Source: Paenibacillus baekrokdamisoli
GTDB lineage: Bacteria > Bacillota > Bacilli > Paenibacillales > Paenibacillaceae
Assembly: GCF_003945345.1 (NCBI RefSeq)
Contig: NZ_AP019308.1
Span: 1,860,001-1,924,000 of the forward strand
Reading direction: 5' to 3'
DNA length: 64,000 bases
The notes below the pieces were generated by a model. The model was not told the origin of the DNA. It saw only the letters and a list, made by a program, of their open reading frames with translations, and did not search any database. Positions 15,590-25,346 of this stretch are shown here, in pieces (within the stretch, counting starts at the first letter, position 1; the number at the start of each line of letters is the position of its first letter). The position numbers were made by a program, and so were the translations under genes.

Positions 15590-16112
15590 TTATGAATCTA
15601 GTTCCGACATCAGATGGCTGTAAAGAGCCGTTACTTCATGCGATGGGCTTATCCCTAGCTCTCTATGCAGTGTCTTTTATTGGCGGTTCAAAGCTTCTTT
15701 GTTCTTCTGTAAAGCCAAGGCCTTCATATACAGCTTTATCGCTCCTTCATCCAGCTCATTATGGGCGAACTACAGCCATCTGCTTACAGCCTTCTTCAAA
15801 ACTAAGGATATCGACACTTACGCGATTATATCTAATGCATAAGAGCTGCCGTCGGAATGTATACTCCCCTTGAGTCCATAATGGTCCAATAATTTACGCA
15901 GCTGATAGACTGTCGTGTTCAAATAGGATTCGCCGTTCTTTAGAGGCATTTCGCCAAACAGATCCTCGATGATTCTCGCTCTGGGTACAAGTCTGCCTTA
16001 TGCTTTAATAAATAGCCAAAAAGCTCCGCACTTTTGTTAGTCTTCCACTTGACCAAGACGTTACTCGCTTTCCCTCCTTCCATCCTGATTATTAGGTTGA
16101 GTGGAAGCTATA
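15590..16112 (-). pseudogene. Remnant of a SARP/BTAD-type response regulator (DNA-binding and BTAD parts)
   Basis: Reading the minus strand across several frames recovers a known domain order: a winged helix (VLVKWKTNKSAELFGYLLKHK, then IIEDLFGEMPLKNGESYLNT and VYQLRKLLDHYGLKGSI), then VDILSFEEGCKQM and a BTAD-like end (LHRELGISPSHEVTALYSHLMSELDS). Frameshifts and stop codons break it near 15990, 15780 and 15680. The receiver domain that should precede it is missing. The next ORF downstream carries a receiver head of the same type, so two tandem paralogues or a rearranged one may have stood here. Confidence 0.75.
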
Positions 16113-16304
16113 GGAGGCGTGGGAATACTTCCCCCATATTCTGTGAAGGATGATCTTTACTTGATTATTTTTCTCGGACCTCTCCGCAAAAAATATTTGA
16201 AAGGTGAATATTAGAATTGCTATCAACGCTCGTTGCACCATAAAATCCTTTATAATGTTCACTATTGTTTTATCACCTTTTTCACCTAAGAGCTGCAGAA
16301 GTTA

Positions 16305-16331
16305 AAGGGACTGCCTTTTGGCAGCCCCTTG
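16305..16331 (-). terminator. Rho-independent terminator of tyrS
   Basis: Minus strand: GGGGCTGCC, loop AAAA, GGCAGTCCC, then TTTAA. It starts about 9 bases after the tyrS stop. The 190 bases beyond it, up to the pseudogene, show nothing I can name. Confidence 0.7.
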
Positions 16332-16339
16332 GACATATC

Positions 16340-17626
16340 CTATTCAAATCTCGCCAGGTAGTAGTTTTTCTTGCCGCGCTTCAACACGACAAATTTCTTG
16401 TAGAGTCTTTGCTCTAAGGTGATGACGCTATCGATGCTCGTTTGTTTGGAACCATTCACGGAAACCGCTCCGCTTTCAATATCCTGCCTTGCTTGGCGCT
16501 TTGATGGAGCAGCACCTACCTCAATAAGAAGATCAATCAATCCGATATGATCCTGATTGCTGATAACCGTTGTCGGCATATCTTGGAGCGCCTCGACGAG
16601 CTCCGATTCACTGAGCTGCGTCACATCACCTGAGAATAACGCCTGTGTAATTTTCTCTGCGCTGACTACAGCCTCTTCTCCATGAACAAGCTTCGTAACT
16701 TCACGGGCCAGCTCACGGTGGGCGATACGTTTTTCTGGATGTTGGTTATGTTCAGTTTCTAGCTCTTCAATTTGTGATTTGGTCAAGAAAGTGAAGTATT
16801 TCAAAAATTTGATCACGTCGCTATCGTCAGTGTTAATCCAGAATTGATAAAATTGGTAAGCAGATGTTTTGTTACGATCCAGCCAAATAGCGCCTGACTC
16901 GGATTTGCCGAATTTCTTCCCATCACTCTTCGTTACAAGCGGCATCGTCATTCCGAATGCGCCACTGCCGCCCATTTTGCCAATCAAATCTAGTCCAGCG
17001 GTAATGTTGCCCCACTGATCACTGCCTCCAACTTGCAAGGAGCACCCATGTTCTTCATGCAGCTTATGGAAGTCATAAGCCTGCAAAATCATGTAGCTGA
17101 ACTCCGTGAAGGAAATACCGTTCGCAAGACGTGAGTCGACTGAATCCTTTGCCAGCATGTAGTTAACCGTGAAGTTCTTACCGACATCACGCAGGAATGT
17201 GATGACATCCAATGGGGCGATCCAATCGTAATTACTCACAAGCTTAGCTGCGTTCTCAGCAACATCGAAATCTAGAAAATTCGAAAGCTGCCGTTTCAAG
17301 CTATTGGTCCAATCTGCTACAGTTTCTGCTGTGTTCAACGAACGTTCTGAAGCACGGCCACTCGGATCACCGATCAAACCCGTTCCTCCGCCTACCAATG
17401 CTAGTGGAATATGACCTGCCTTTTGAAAACGGCGCAGACATAGGATTGGAAGCAAGCTTCCAATATGAAGGCTGTCCGCAGTCGGATCGAAACCGCAATA
17501 AAGAACGACTCTTTCCTTTTGCAGCTTTTCAGTCAAATTGTCACGATTTGTGATCTGATGAATTAAACCCCGATACTCCAGGTCCTCCAATAAATCCGTT
17601 TGGTTGGCTAAGTTACTCTCTCTCAT
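16340..17626 (-). CDS. tyrS: Tyrosyl-tRNA synthetase
   Basis: A class I aminoacyl-tRNA synthetase that charges tRNA-Tyr with tyrosine; 428 residues, normal length. The HIGH-type motif is SLHIGSLLP in GFDPTADSLHIG (about residues 46-60), the KMSKS loop is KKFGKSESG near residue 240, and an S4 RNA-binding domain occupies the last ~65 residues (APSKRQARQDIESGAVSVNG). The ATG has GGAGGG 7 bases upstream. A T-box leader with a tyrosine specifier codon precedes it. Confidence 0.97.
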   Translation of the reverse strand: MRESNLANQTDLLEDLEYRGLIHQITNRDNLTEKLQKERVVLYCGFDPTADSLHIGSLLPILCLRRFQKAGHIPLALVGGGTGLIGDPSGRASERSLNTAETVADWTNSLKRQLSNFLDFDVAENAAKLVSNYDWIAPLDVITFLRDVGKNFTVNYMLAKDSVDSRLANGISFTEFSYMILQAYDFHKLHEEHGCSLQVGGSDQWGNITAGLDLIGKMGGSGAFGMTMPLVTKSDGKKFGKSESGAIWLDRNKTSAYQFYQFWINTDDSDVIKFLKYFTFLTKSQIEELETEHNQHPEKRIAHRELAREVTKLVHGEEAVVSAEKITQALFSGDVTQLSESELVEALQDMPTTVISNQDHIGLIDLLIEVGAAPSKRQARQDIESGAVSVNGSKQTSIDSVITLEQRLYKKFVVLKRGKKNYYLARFE

Positions 17627-17654
17627 TACGAATCCCTCCAGAATAGTTGTTTAC

Positions 17655-17930
17655 ACAAGAAAGACCCGCCCCTGTCATTGACAGGGGCGAGTCATCGCGG
17701 TACCACCCTAATTGAAAATGCCTAGGCATTTTCCACTCTTGTCAGGCTAACGGTTGACGGCCGTCTTTTCCTTCTGCAATCTTGCAGTTTCGGATCAAGA
17801 AGCTCCAGGTTGTAATTCACGTTCATTCCGTACCGGCTTGCACCAACCGCCGACTCTCTGGAATCAAGAATGAAACGTTACTAATCCCTTCATTGCCCAG
17901 CTAATGTATTATTGACTGGTTTAACTTTAA
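17655..17930 (-). ncRNA. T-box riboswitch, tyrosine-specific, in front of tyrS
   Basis: On the minus strand the T-box consensus AGGGTGGTACCGCG is at 17697-17710, followed by a strong terminator stem (GACTCGCCCCTGTCA with TGACAGGGGCGGGTC, about 17661-17692) and TTT. Stem I upstream has the AGAGAGTCGG region and, in the specifier loop, GAATTACAAC, with the Tyr codon TAC at 17812-17814. Uncharged tRNA-Tyr would pair with both the specifier and the T-box and allow readthrough. TTGACA at 17948-17953 is the likely -35 box of the leader promoter; the -10 is weak. Confidence 0.92.
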
Positions 17931-18019
17931 ACAATTTCTGTACCACCTGTCAACTCTACGTCATGCAGTTATTCCTCTTTCCCTTTATAACAAGCCTTAG
18001 GCGGCGCAATATCCGCTAT

Positions 18020-18273
18020 CTATTTATAGGCTCTAAAGGTCGGCATAATTAGTGCTTGAGTGCTTGATCACGACTAACAAAGCGAAGCGGACGGAATCGT
18101 TCTGAAGAAGCGCTAGCGTTCGCCTTTGTCTCCCTATTTCTACCCCTAAGGGATAGAATCAAGAAATAGGGAGACAACAGCGATCGTAAGAATGATCCGT
18201 CCGCGCAGCGGGCTTTTACGCACAAGGCTTCGAATTTATCAAGCTCTTGTTTTAGTGTTGAGCCTATTTATAG
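18020..18273. mobile_element. MITE-like palindromic element, copy 2, with 10-base target duplication
   Basis: A 234-base element (18030-18263) starting GCTCTA and ending TTGAGC, flanked by a perfect direct repeat CTATTTATAG at 18020-18029 and 18264-18273. The core is nearly identical to the copy at 2314-2524 and folds into a long imperfect hairpin. It encodes no protein, so it would have been moved in trans. The right end overlaps the 3' end of the GH3 gene and supplies its last seven codons and stop. Confidence 0.8.
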
Positions 18274-20563
18274 AATGGAGCTCGTACTCTTGAATCATCT
18301 GCCGGACGTACTGCTCTGGAGACTGATTGATTAGCCAGTCTTGCCCATACATCTGGAACAGCTTGATTAATGGGGCATCTCCGAAAAAGCTTATCAACAT
18401 CGGTTCGTCGAGGGATACCTGGTCCTTGCTGCTGCGATTCAGTTCCATCAATGCTCTATTCAGAACCTTCAAAGCCTGCGGATTATCTATCCATTCCTTT
18501 AATAAACTATATTCATGATAGCCATTGCTGCGAACATCTGGGAAATCTAGGTGTATACGATGTGATAGCCTCAAATCTTGAGAGGAGCTTCCGATGAAGA
18601 TCTCGAAATAGCCTGTATCTGCCACCCATTTCTTGTACTCAGGATCATAATAAGAGAAGTCCCTAGGTTCGAGCGAGAAAGTGATTTCCGCTTCCTCTCC
18701 CGGCTGAAGCTGAAGCTTACGAAAAGCTTTAAGCTCCTTCATCGGGCGAATCCAACGACATTGCTCGTCTCTTACGTACAATTGGACGACCTCTTGTCCT
18801 TTCATCGATCCGGTATTACGGAGTCGGAACGTGACGGAAACCTCTTGCGCATCTCCGGACACGGACAACTGTGAGTATTCGAAGGTCGTATAGGACAAGC
18901 CGTGACCGAACGGGAACTGCGGAGCTAGCTCCTTCTTGTCATAGTAACGGTAGCCGACGAACAATCCTTCTGCATACACCGCTTTACCACCTTCTCCTCC
19001 GAAGCTAAGATAGGATGGATTATCCGACAACTTTACCGGGAAAGTCTCAGATAGTTTACCAGAAGGATTGCCAAGACCGAATAGAACATCTGCGATGGCA
19101 CTGCCGCCCGCTTGCCCAGTCAGCCACATATCGACGACAGCAGGAACATCGTGAAGCCATGGTTCCATTGCGATTGCGGAGCCGTTGCTTAAGATAACGA
19201 TACAGTTCGGTTGTACGGCTGCTACCGCTTGAATCAGCTTCACTTGCTGCAGCGGCAGATCGATTTTCACTCCATCAAACCCCTCTGATTCCGTTCCTTC
19301 AGGCATCCCTACGAATAGCAAGGCCGCGTCAGATTGTGCAGCAATTGCTACGCTCTCCGCGATAAGAGCTTCGTCTATCCCGTCTATATTCCCATAGCCA
19401 GGCGCGAACGACAGCGTCGCTCTATCCGCGTTAACACGAACGATCTCCTCATAAGGGATATCCAGTCTCCTCGGGATAACGCGCGCACTTCCCCCGCCTT
19501 GATAACGTGGTGCTTTGGCAAGCTGTCCGATAACGGCGAGCTTAGAGAGCGATTTTGGCTGCAGAGGAAGTACCTGTCGATCGTTCTTGAGCAGCACAAT
19601 GCATTCAATCGCCGCCCGATAAGCAAGCTCATGATGCGCGTCCCAATCACAAGGCTTCACTGCCTGCTGATCGCTCTTCACCTTCTCATGTAGAAGCAGC
19701 ATGCGTCGAACGCTTTGGTTCAGCGTCTCTATGTCTAGATCACCCGACTCTATCGCTTTGATCAACTGACTATTGTTGTAGAGCGCAGGTCCCGGCATTT
19801 CCAAGTCGAGTCCGACCTGTAACGCTTTAATCCGATTATGAACGGCGGTCCAATCCGACATGACGACACCCTCGTATCCCCATTCTTCCCGCAGTATTTC
19901 CCGTTCAAGATGCTCGTTCTCGCTCGTATATTGTCCATTTAATAAATTATAAGAACACATAATCGTCCACGGATTCGCCTTCGCAACCACACGCTCGAAC
20001 GCATTCAAATAAATTTCCCTCAGCGTCCGTTCATCCACCTCGGAGCTCATTGCCATTTTCTCTGTTTCCTGATTATTGCAGGCAAAATGCTTCAACGAAG
20101 CGCCTACGCCTTCGCTTTGCAATCCATTCACGAAAGCAGCACCCAATTCACCGGACAGGCAAGGATCTTCCGAATAATATTCGAAATTACGCCCGCCAAG
20201 CGGCGATCGCTTCATATTAATTCCTGGCCCCAACAGCAAATTCACGTCAAGATGCTTGCCTTCGATGCCCAGCGCGATGCCAATCTCCTCAAGAAGCTCC
20301 ACGTTCCATGAGGAGCCAAGAGCCGATCCTGTTGGAAAGCAGGTGGCTGGAATATTCCCTGCATCCTCGAATATCCCTAACTCATTCGTGTCCTGTGTCT
20401 TACGGATACCGTTCGTTCCATCGTACATGTAGATGGAATCCACCCCAAGACGTTCAATCGCCCGTGTCTTCCACATATCCGCACCAGAGACTAGCGCGAC
20501 TTTCTCTTCCAGCGTCATTTGACTTAATAATTGATCTACATTCCGTTTCACGTCTTGAATCAC
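18239..20563 (-). CDS. Glycoside hydrolase family 3 beta-glucosidase
   Basis: A 774-residue GH3 enzyme that removes sugars from the non-reducing end of beta-glycosides; it has no signal peptide, so it acts on imported oligosaccharides. The catalytic nucleophile is the Asp in GVVMSDWTAVHNR. The N-terminal barrel (LLGPGINMKRSPLGGRNFEY), the C-terminal domain (VLFGLGNPSGKLSETFP, FPFGHGLSYTTFEYSQL) and a fibronectin-III-like domain near the end are all present. The ATG overlaps the response-regulator stop by 4 bases. The last residues (LNTKTRA) and stop are encoded by an inserted repeat, so the original C-terminus was changed slightly. Confidence 0.93.
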   Translation of the reverse strand: MIQDVKRNVDQLLSQMTLEEKVALVSGADMWKTRAIERLGVDSIYMYDGTNGIRKTQDTNELGIFEDAGNIPATCFPTGSALGSSWNVELLEEIGIALGIEGKHLDVNLLLGPGINMKRSPLGGRNFEYYSEDPCLSGELGAAFVNGLQSEGVGASLKHFACNNQETEKMAMSSEVDERTLREIYLNAFERVVAKANPWTIMCSYNLLNGQYTSENEHLEREILREEWGYEGVVMSDWTAVHNRIKALQVGLDLEMPGPALYNNSQLIKAIESGDLDIETLNQSVRRMLLLHEKVKSDQQAVKPCDWDAHHELAYRAAIECIVLLKNDRQVLPLQPKSLSKLAVIGQLAKAPRYQGGGSARVIPRRLDIPYEEIVRVNADRATLSFAPGYGNIDGIDEALIAESVAIAAQSDAALLFVGMPEGTESEGFDGVKIDLPLQQVKLIQAVAAVQPNCIVILSNGSAIAMEPWLHDVPAVVDMWLTGQAGGSAIADVLFGLGNPSGKLSETFPVKLSDNPSYLSFGGEGGKAVYAEGLFVGYRYYDKKELAPQFPFGHGLSYTTFEYSQLSVSGDAQEVSVTFRLRNTGSMKGQEVVQLYVRDEQCRWIRPMKELKAFRKLQLQPGEEAEITFSLEPRDFSYYDPEYKKWVADTGYFEIFIGSSSQDLRLSHRIHLDFPDVRSNGYHEYSLLKEWIDNPQALKVLNRALMELNRSSKDQVSLDEPMLISFFGDAPLIKLFQMYGQDWLINQSPEQYVRQMIQEYELHSINRLNTKTRA

Positions 20564-21747
20564 ACCTCTCCCTGATGATTATTCTGACGATATTCCGTAG
20601 GGGTAACCTGAAAAGTCTTGCGGAACACTTGCGTGAAATGCCGCAGCTCCTGATACCCTACCTGGTAAGCCACTTCAGTAATTTTCATATTCGTCTGCTG
20701 CAGAATCTCCGCTGCCTTGTCCATCCGCAGCCTGATCACGTATTCCTTATAACCCTGCCCCATCTTCTGTTTGAACAATTGGCTGAAATACGCCGCGTTC
20801 AAATAGACGGCAGCCGCCACCTTCTCTAAGGATAGTTCATCCTGATAATGAGCTTGAATGTATTGAATCGCTATTGGAATAGCACCTGAAGGATTCTCTT
20901 CGACTTGCGTCGGTTCCGATTCATGGGTCTGTGCGGGAAGACTGCGTAACGCCCGGATTGCACTCGGAATATCCCGAAAATCGCTCATGAGCTGCTGGCT
21001 AACATGAATCCCATAGGCGCGTTTCAAGCAGCGATCCAGTATTTCCGTCAGTTCTTGGATGAAGGGCTCTGGCTCTGGCTCCGTTGTCGCCGATACCAGT
21101 GCAATAACCGTTCGTTGATCAAGGCTGAAGACAACTCCTCTCTCCCCTGCCTCAACCATCTCCGTCACAATATTTTCCGTCATAAAATGAAAGAGAGACG
21201 CTTCCTTCTCCTGCTGCAGGTTAATCATCACCAGGTAGAATGAAGGGTACTGCTCCGCTAGCTTCGATATATTGAAGGGACCGATATCCATACCTGCGGC
21301 AAAACGCTGAAACACGGATTCTCGCATCAGCCGCAAGTTGCGGGATAGAAGCTCCTCGTCCGACAGCTGTATTTCATCCTGCTTAATCTCTGCCTGCAGC
21401 CGCGTCAGCAGCTCAATGAGCTTGGACTTGCCGATTGGCTTTAATAGATAATCCCTCGCTCCTTGCCGCAAAGCTTCCTGTGCGAAATGGAAATCGGAAT
21501 GCGCAGAGAGGATAATCCAATGAATCCGCTTGTACAATACCTTCCCTGCGGCTATTAATTCTAAACCGGTCATCCCATTCATCATGATATCGGCGATAAC
21601 GATATCAACGGGAACATCACGGAGTTTATCCAAAGCTGCCTCCGCGGAATCGGCCGTATGCACGTTCAGCGTCTGGAACGCAGATTCGATCGTCCGTCTC
21701 AACCCTTCACGGATATGAATCTCATCATCAACGATCAGGATATTCAT
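20560..21747 (-). CDS. YesN-type response regulator with AraC DNA-binding domain
   Basis: A 395-residue regulator. The receiver has VDDE at residues 6-9 and phosphoacceptor Asp53 (IADIMMNG). Residues about 130-280 are a poorly conserved middle region, and the last 100 residues are an AraC helix-turn-helix pair (LSLEKVAAAVYLNAAYFSQLFKQKMG, then ITEVAYQVGYQELRHFTQVFRK). It overlaps the kinase gene upstream and the glucosidase gene downstream, so it is the output half of the two-component pair controlling this sugar operon. Confidence 0.92.
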   Translation of the reverse strand: MNILIVDDEIHIREGLRRTIESAFQTLNVHTADSAEAALDKLRDVPVDIVIADIMMNGMTGLELIAAGKVLYKRIHWIILSAHSDFHFAQEALRQGARDYLLKPIGKSKLIELLTRLQAEIKQDEIQLSDEELLSRNLRLMRESVFQRFAAGMDIGPFNISKLAEQYPSFYLVMINLQQEKEASLFHFMTENIVTEMVEAGERGVVFSLDQRTVIALVSATTEPEPEPFIQELTEILDRCLKRAYGIHVSQQLMSDFRDIPSAIRALRSLPAQTHESEPTQVEENPSGAIPIAIQYIQAHYQDELSLEKVAAAVYLNAAYFSQLFKQKMGQGYKEYVIRLRMDKAAEILQQTNMKITEVAYQVGYQELRHFTQVFRKTFQVTPTEYRQNNHQGEV

Positions 21748-23534
21748 GATGTACCCATCCCTTCTGCATCCTGCATACTACGGAAGAAGGGAATGACAAT
21801 TGTAACGACCGTTCCCTGCCCCACTTCGCTTCTAATTCGCAAACCGTAAAGAGGACCGAAGCGAAGCGCCAGTCTGCTATTCACATTGTTCAAGCCTATA
21901 CTTCTCGACCTTCCGCTTCCCTCTGTGAAGCTTGCTGTTATTCGCTCTACGCTAGCTTCATCCATCCCAATGCCGTTATCTATGACATCAATAAACAGCA
22001 CACCCTTATCCATCCTTACTTCAATTCGGATAGAGGCTTTGCTTCGGTCCTTTAGCTTATCTAACCCATGGATAACTGCATTCTCCACGATTGGCTGCAG
22101 AATCAGCTTCGGCAGCGGAACATCAAGGCATTCCGGTGCGACATCCATGGTGAAATCCAGATGACCTCCAAGTCTCGTCTTAATGATGAGCAAATAATGA
22201 TCGGTCTGTTCCATCTCATCGCGCAGCGTCACCAGCTCTGCCGTATCCCAATTGCTGCTGTAGCGAAACATGTGGGAAAGCGACAGCACCACATCTCCGA
22301 GTTGATTACGCTGGCGGTCATCATCGATCATCCAGTACATCATATCGAGCGTATTAAATAGAAAATGCGGGTTAATCTGGGCTTGCAGCGCTACAAGTTG
22401 AGCATTCTTCTCGCTGGTCGTCACGATTCGTACCCGCTCCACTAGCGCATGAACGCGTTGAACCATACGATTGAAACCCGCAACGAATACGTTGATCTCA
22501 TCGAATGACTTCATTTCTAGCATAATATCCAGATTGCCAAGCTCTACCCGCTTCATTTCCCGTATGACCCGTTTTATCGGACGGGAGATGAGGTTGGATA
22601 CTGTGAGAGCTAACAAGCTTGACAGCAAGATGAGCATGACAAGCATGATGAGATAATATCTTTGGGTCGCGAGTCTTTCTAACATAAGATCTGATTTCGG
22701 CGTGATGCCGATAATCCGCCATGCCGTCTCCTTTAGATCGGAAGCGACGATCATCTCCTTGGCGTTTTCTTTCAGTAATTCCGATGAATCGGTCACCCCG
22801 TCCAGGTAGGAGGGATCCAGCTTCTTTTGAAGTCGCTCTGAGTCTCCCGTGACTACGGCAACACCAGAACGGTCTATGACATACTGGAGACTATTATCGG
22901 TAATATGCAGGTTGGTCACTGTATTCAGAATATCAGTTGGCTTCATCTCTACGATGACCATCCCGATCGGTTTCGTTTGCAGGATATCGTACATTTTTTT
23001 GCCGAAGACGAAGACGGAACTAGACTCCCTCTTATCGATCAGAGAATGATTCATAACCCCGTACCACATCATCTCACCGGATGTTCCTTTGATCTTCTTG
23101 TACCAATCCCGCGAGGCGTAATCTGCATCAATTAATTGTGTGGGTCGCTGTCCAAAGCTGTAAACGGCACCTGTTTCGCTGATGATATAAATAGCTTGAA
23201 CGTCTTGCCAGGAGTAGAAAATAGCTCCCAAAGTATTGGTGATCATTCTTTCGTTAATCGTACGAAGCGCGTTGTTCGTTTCCTTCTTCCCAACCCGCCT
23301 TTGAATATCAGGGTTGCTGGCGACCGATTTGGTCAATGCCGAGTATCCTCTAAGCAGCAAATCCACAGACTGACTTGCTTGGGACACATTTCTTAGCGCG
23401 ACTGCTCCGACTCTGGCGTTGATCTGCTCTGCCGAGCGCTGATAATAGAGCCCCGTCATCAGAGTCAGCAGAATTAACGAGCATATGAAGAATAGGACAA
23501 ACATCCGGAAACGCAGCGATTTTAGCTTTAACAT
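21744..23534 (-). CDS. YesM-type sensor histidine kinase
   Basis: A 596-residue membrane kinase. Two membrane segments (about residues 10-30 and 290-312) enclose a large extracellular sensor domain, then a HAMP domain, the phosphoacceptor motif QINPHFLFNTLDMMYW and an ATPase domain with the N box (LQPIVENAVIHGL), VIDNGIGMD and GLNNVNSRL. This is the kinase class paired with YesN-type regulators. It lies between the permease genes and the response regulator in one operon and probably senses an extracellular sugar or its loaded binding protein. Confidence 0.92.
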   Translation of the reverse strand: MLKLKSLRFRMFVLFFICSLILLTLMTGLYYQRSAEQINARVGAVALRNVSQASQSVDLLLRGYSALTKSVASNPDIQRRVGKKETNNALRTINERMITNTLGAIFYSWQDVQAIYIISETGAVYSFGQRPTQLIDADYASRDWYKKIKGTSGEMMWYGVMNHSLIDKRESSSVFVFGKKMYDILQTKPIGMVIVEMKPTDILNTVTNLHITDNSLQYVIDRSGVAVVTGDSERLQKKLDPSYLDGVTDSSELLKENAKEMIVASDLKETAWRIIGITPKSDLMLERLATQRYYLIMLVMLILLSSLLALTVSNLISRPIKRVIREMKRVELGNLDIMLEMKSFDEINVFVAGFNRMVQRVHALVERVRIVTTSEKNAQLVALQAQINPHFLFNTLDMMYWMIDDDRQRNQLGDVVLSLSHMFRYSSNWDTAELVTLRDEMEQTDHYLLIIKTRLGGHLDFTMDVAPECLDVPLPKLILQPIVENAVIHGLDKLKDRSKASIRIEVRMDKGVLFIDVIDNGIGMDEASVERITASFTEGSGRSRSIGLNNVNSRLALRFGPLYGLRIRSEVGQGTVVTIVIPFFRSMQDAEGMGTS

Positions 23535-23542
23535 AAGAGGTC

Positions 23543-24373
23543 CTAACCTTTAACTGCCCCGGCAACCATGCCTTTGGCGATTTTTTCAGATAACAGAAAG
23601 TATACCAAGATTACCGGAAGGGAGGCTAGTACCAAGTAAGCCCCGATCGCGCCGAAATTCGTCGTATATTTACCAACAAAGCTGTAAACCCCGAATGGAA
23701 GCGTTTTTAGGCTATCCGTTGAAATAAAGGTTGCAGCCATAATGTACTCGTTCCAGGTAGGAATGAACGTTAATATCGTAACGGTCGTAAGCGGCGGTAC
23801 GGTAAGCGGTAAGATAATGCTGAAGAACGTCCGGTTAACGGATGCCCCGTCTATGGAGGCCGACTCTTCCATTTCCCTAGGAATTGACTTAAAGAAGGTG
23901 GCTAGAATGAATACAGCAATCGGCAATGCAAAAGCAATGTAAGGAAGCAGCAGCGAAATATAGGAATCTAGAATGTGTAATTTCTTGAATACCACCACGA
24001 GTGGAAGCAGTGTCGATTGGAGCGGAATCATCATGCCAATAATAAAGAGCAGCAGCATGGCGTTGCCCCATTTCCAATCAAAGCGGGCAATCGCATAGGA
24101 AGCCATTGAACCAAGAGCCAGCGTGCATACGAGAGTGACTCCCGTAATGAAGATGCTGTTCGTGAGATATTGCAAGTAGTTTCCCGAGAAGATCGCATCG
24201 TGATAGTTGCTCCACTGGAATACCTTGGGCAGTCTTAAAATGCCCCCTGTCAGAATCTCTTCATTGGTCTTGAGGGAGTATAGAAGCAGCCATAAGAGCG
24301 GATACAATTGAGTAACCAGCAGGACGGACAACAATAGCCACATTAGCTTTCTTTTGATATTCATAACCATCAT
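23543..24373 (-). CDS. Sugar ABC transporter permease (MalG type)
   Basis: A 276-residue permease with six predicted membrane helices. The EAA loop that docks the ATPase is near residue 165 (MEESASIDGASVNRTFFSIILPLTVPP). It follows the MalF-type permease by 7 bases. No ATPase gene is present in this operon; such transporters of paenibacilli usually share a common MsmX/UgpC-type ATPase, and the one at the start of the window could serve. Confidence 0.93.
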   Translation of the reverse strand: MMVMNIKRKLMWLLLSVLLVTQLYPLLWLLLYSLKTNEEILTGGILRLPKVFQWSNYHDAIFSGNYLQYLTNSIFITGVTLVCTLALGSMASYAIARFDWKWGNAMLLLFIIGMMIPLQSTLLPLVVVFKKLHILDSYISLLLPYIAFALPIAVFILATFFKSIPREMEESASIDGASVNRTFFSIILPLTVPPLTTVTILTFIPTWNEYIMAATFISTDSLKTLPFGVYSFVGKYTTNFGAIGAYLVLASLPVILVYFLLSEKIAKGMVAGAVKG

Positions 24374-24380
24374 TCCCCTC

Positions 24381-25274
24381 TTACGAAAGCGCGTTTTTCT
24401 CGGAGCGTTTAAAGATAAGATTGAGCACTAAAGTCGCTACCAAACATTGCACAACCAGTATCACCGAAAGTGCGCTGCCATATCCGTATTGCATAGATAG
24501 GAACGTCTTGTTGTACATATAGGAGGAGATAACTTCAGTTGCATGTCCTGGTCCTCCACCCGAGACGACCATGATCAAATCTAGAGCGTTCAGAGAACCG
24601 ATAACGGCGATGATCACGCATATTTTGATGACGGGTACGGCGAGCGGGAGTGTAATGTACCAATCTGCCTTTATGCCATCTGCTCCATCAATTTTAGCGG
24701 CTTCATAGATATCATTCGAAATATTTTGGACACCTGTATACAAGATTAGAATGTTGTAGCCGAGATACTGCCAGATTGCGATGAAAATGATTGCATACAT
24801 GGACGTATTCGTTTCACTCAACCAACCGTGTGTCCAGCTGCTTAAGCCAACTTGCGTTAGCAGAGAATTCAATAGGCCACCAAATGACAGTGGATTATAG
24901 ATGTTTTTCCATAATTGGCCTACAATGACGACGGATAAAATGACGGGTACGAAATATACGGATACCAGAAAACTGGAGCGTTTTACGTATCTGCTCAGCA
25001 GAATGGCGATCCAGAGCGCAAAGGCAATTTCGGCGACTGAGAATAAAGCGAACTTCCACGAGTTGGATAGAGCCGACCAGAATATGTTGTCCTTGGTAAA
25101 GATAATGGAATAGTTATGCAGCCCGATCCACTTGGCCCCGCCAATTCCATTCCACTGCATGAAGGAATAGTAGACAGATACGACGATCGGAATGAACACA
25201 ACCGCAAGGAACAGAAGCAAACAGGGCAGCACGTACAGCGCAATCATTGTTCTCGTCACTTTCATTGCATTCAT
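24381..25274 (-). CDS. Sugar ABC transporter permease (MalF type)
   Basis: A 297-residue permease with six predicted helices and the EAA loop near residue 190 (YEAAKIDGADGIKADWYITLPL). It forms the membrane channel with the MalG-type partner encoded directly after it. The start ATG has AGGAGG upstream. A stem-loop lies between it and the binding-protein gene. Confidence 0.93.
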   Translation of the reverse strand: MNAMKVTRTMIALYVLPCLLLFLAVVFIPIVVSVYYSFMQWNGIGGAKWIGLHNYSIIFTKDNIFWSALSNSWKFALFSVAEIAFALWIAILLSRYVKRSSFLVSVYFVPVILSVVIVGQLWKNIYNPLSFGGLLNSLLTQVGLSSWTHGWLSETNTSMYAIIFIAIWQYLGYNILILYTGVQNISNDIYEAAKIDGADGIKADWYITLPLAVPVIKICVIIAVIGSLNALDLIMVVSGGGPGHATEVISSYMYNKTFLSMQYGYGSALSVILVVQCLVATLVLNLIFKRSEKNALS

Positions 25275-25288
25275 GAAGTATTCCTCCT

Positions 25289-25324
25289 GTAAAAGGGAAA
25301 AGGGAGTTGGTCACCCCGTTCCCT
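25289..25324 (-). promoter_or_regulatory. Stem-loop between binding-protein and permease genes
   Basis: Minus strand: AAGGGAACGGGG and CTCCCTTTTCCCTT can pair. Such structures in transporter operons partly stop transcription or protect the upstream mRNA, so that more binding protein than permease is made. There is no long T-run, so protection is at least as likely as termination. Confidence 0.45.
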
Positions 25325-25346
25325 TCCTGTATCGCAAAGCTTAGCT

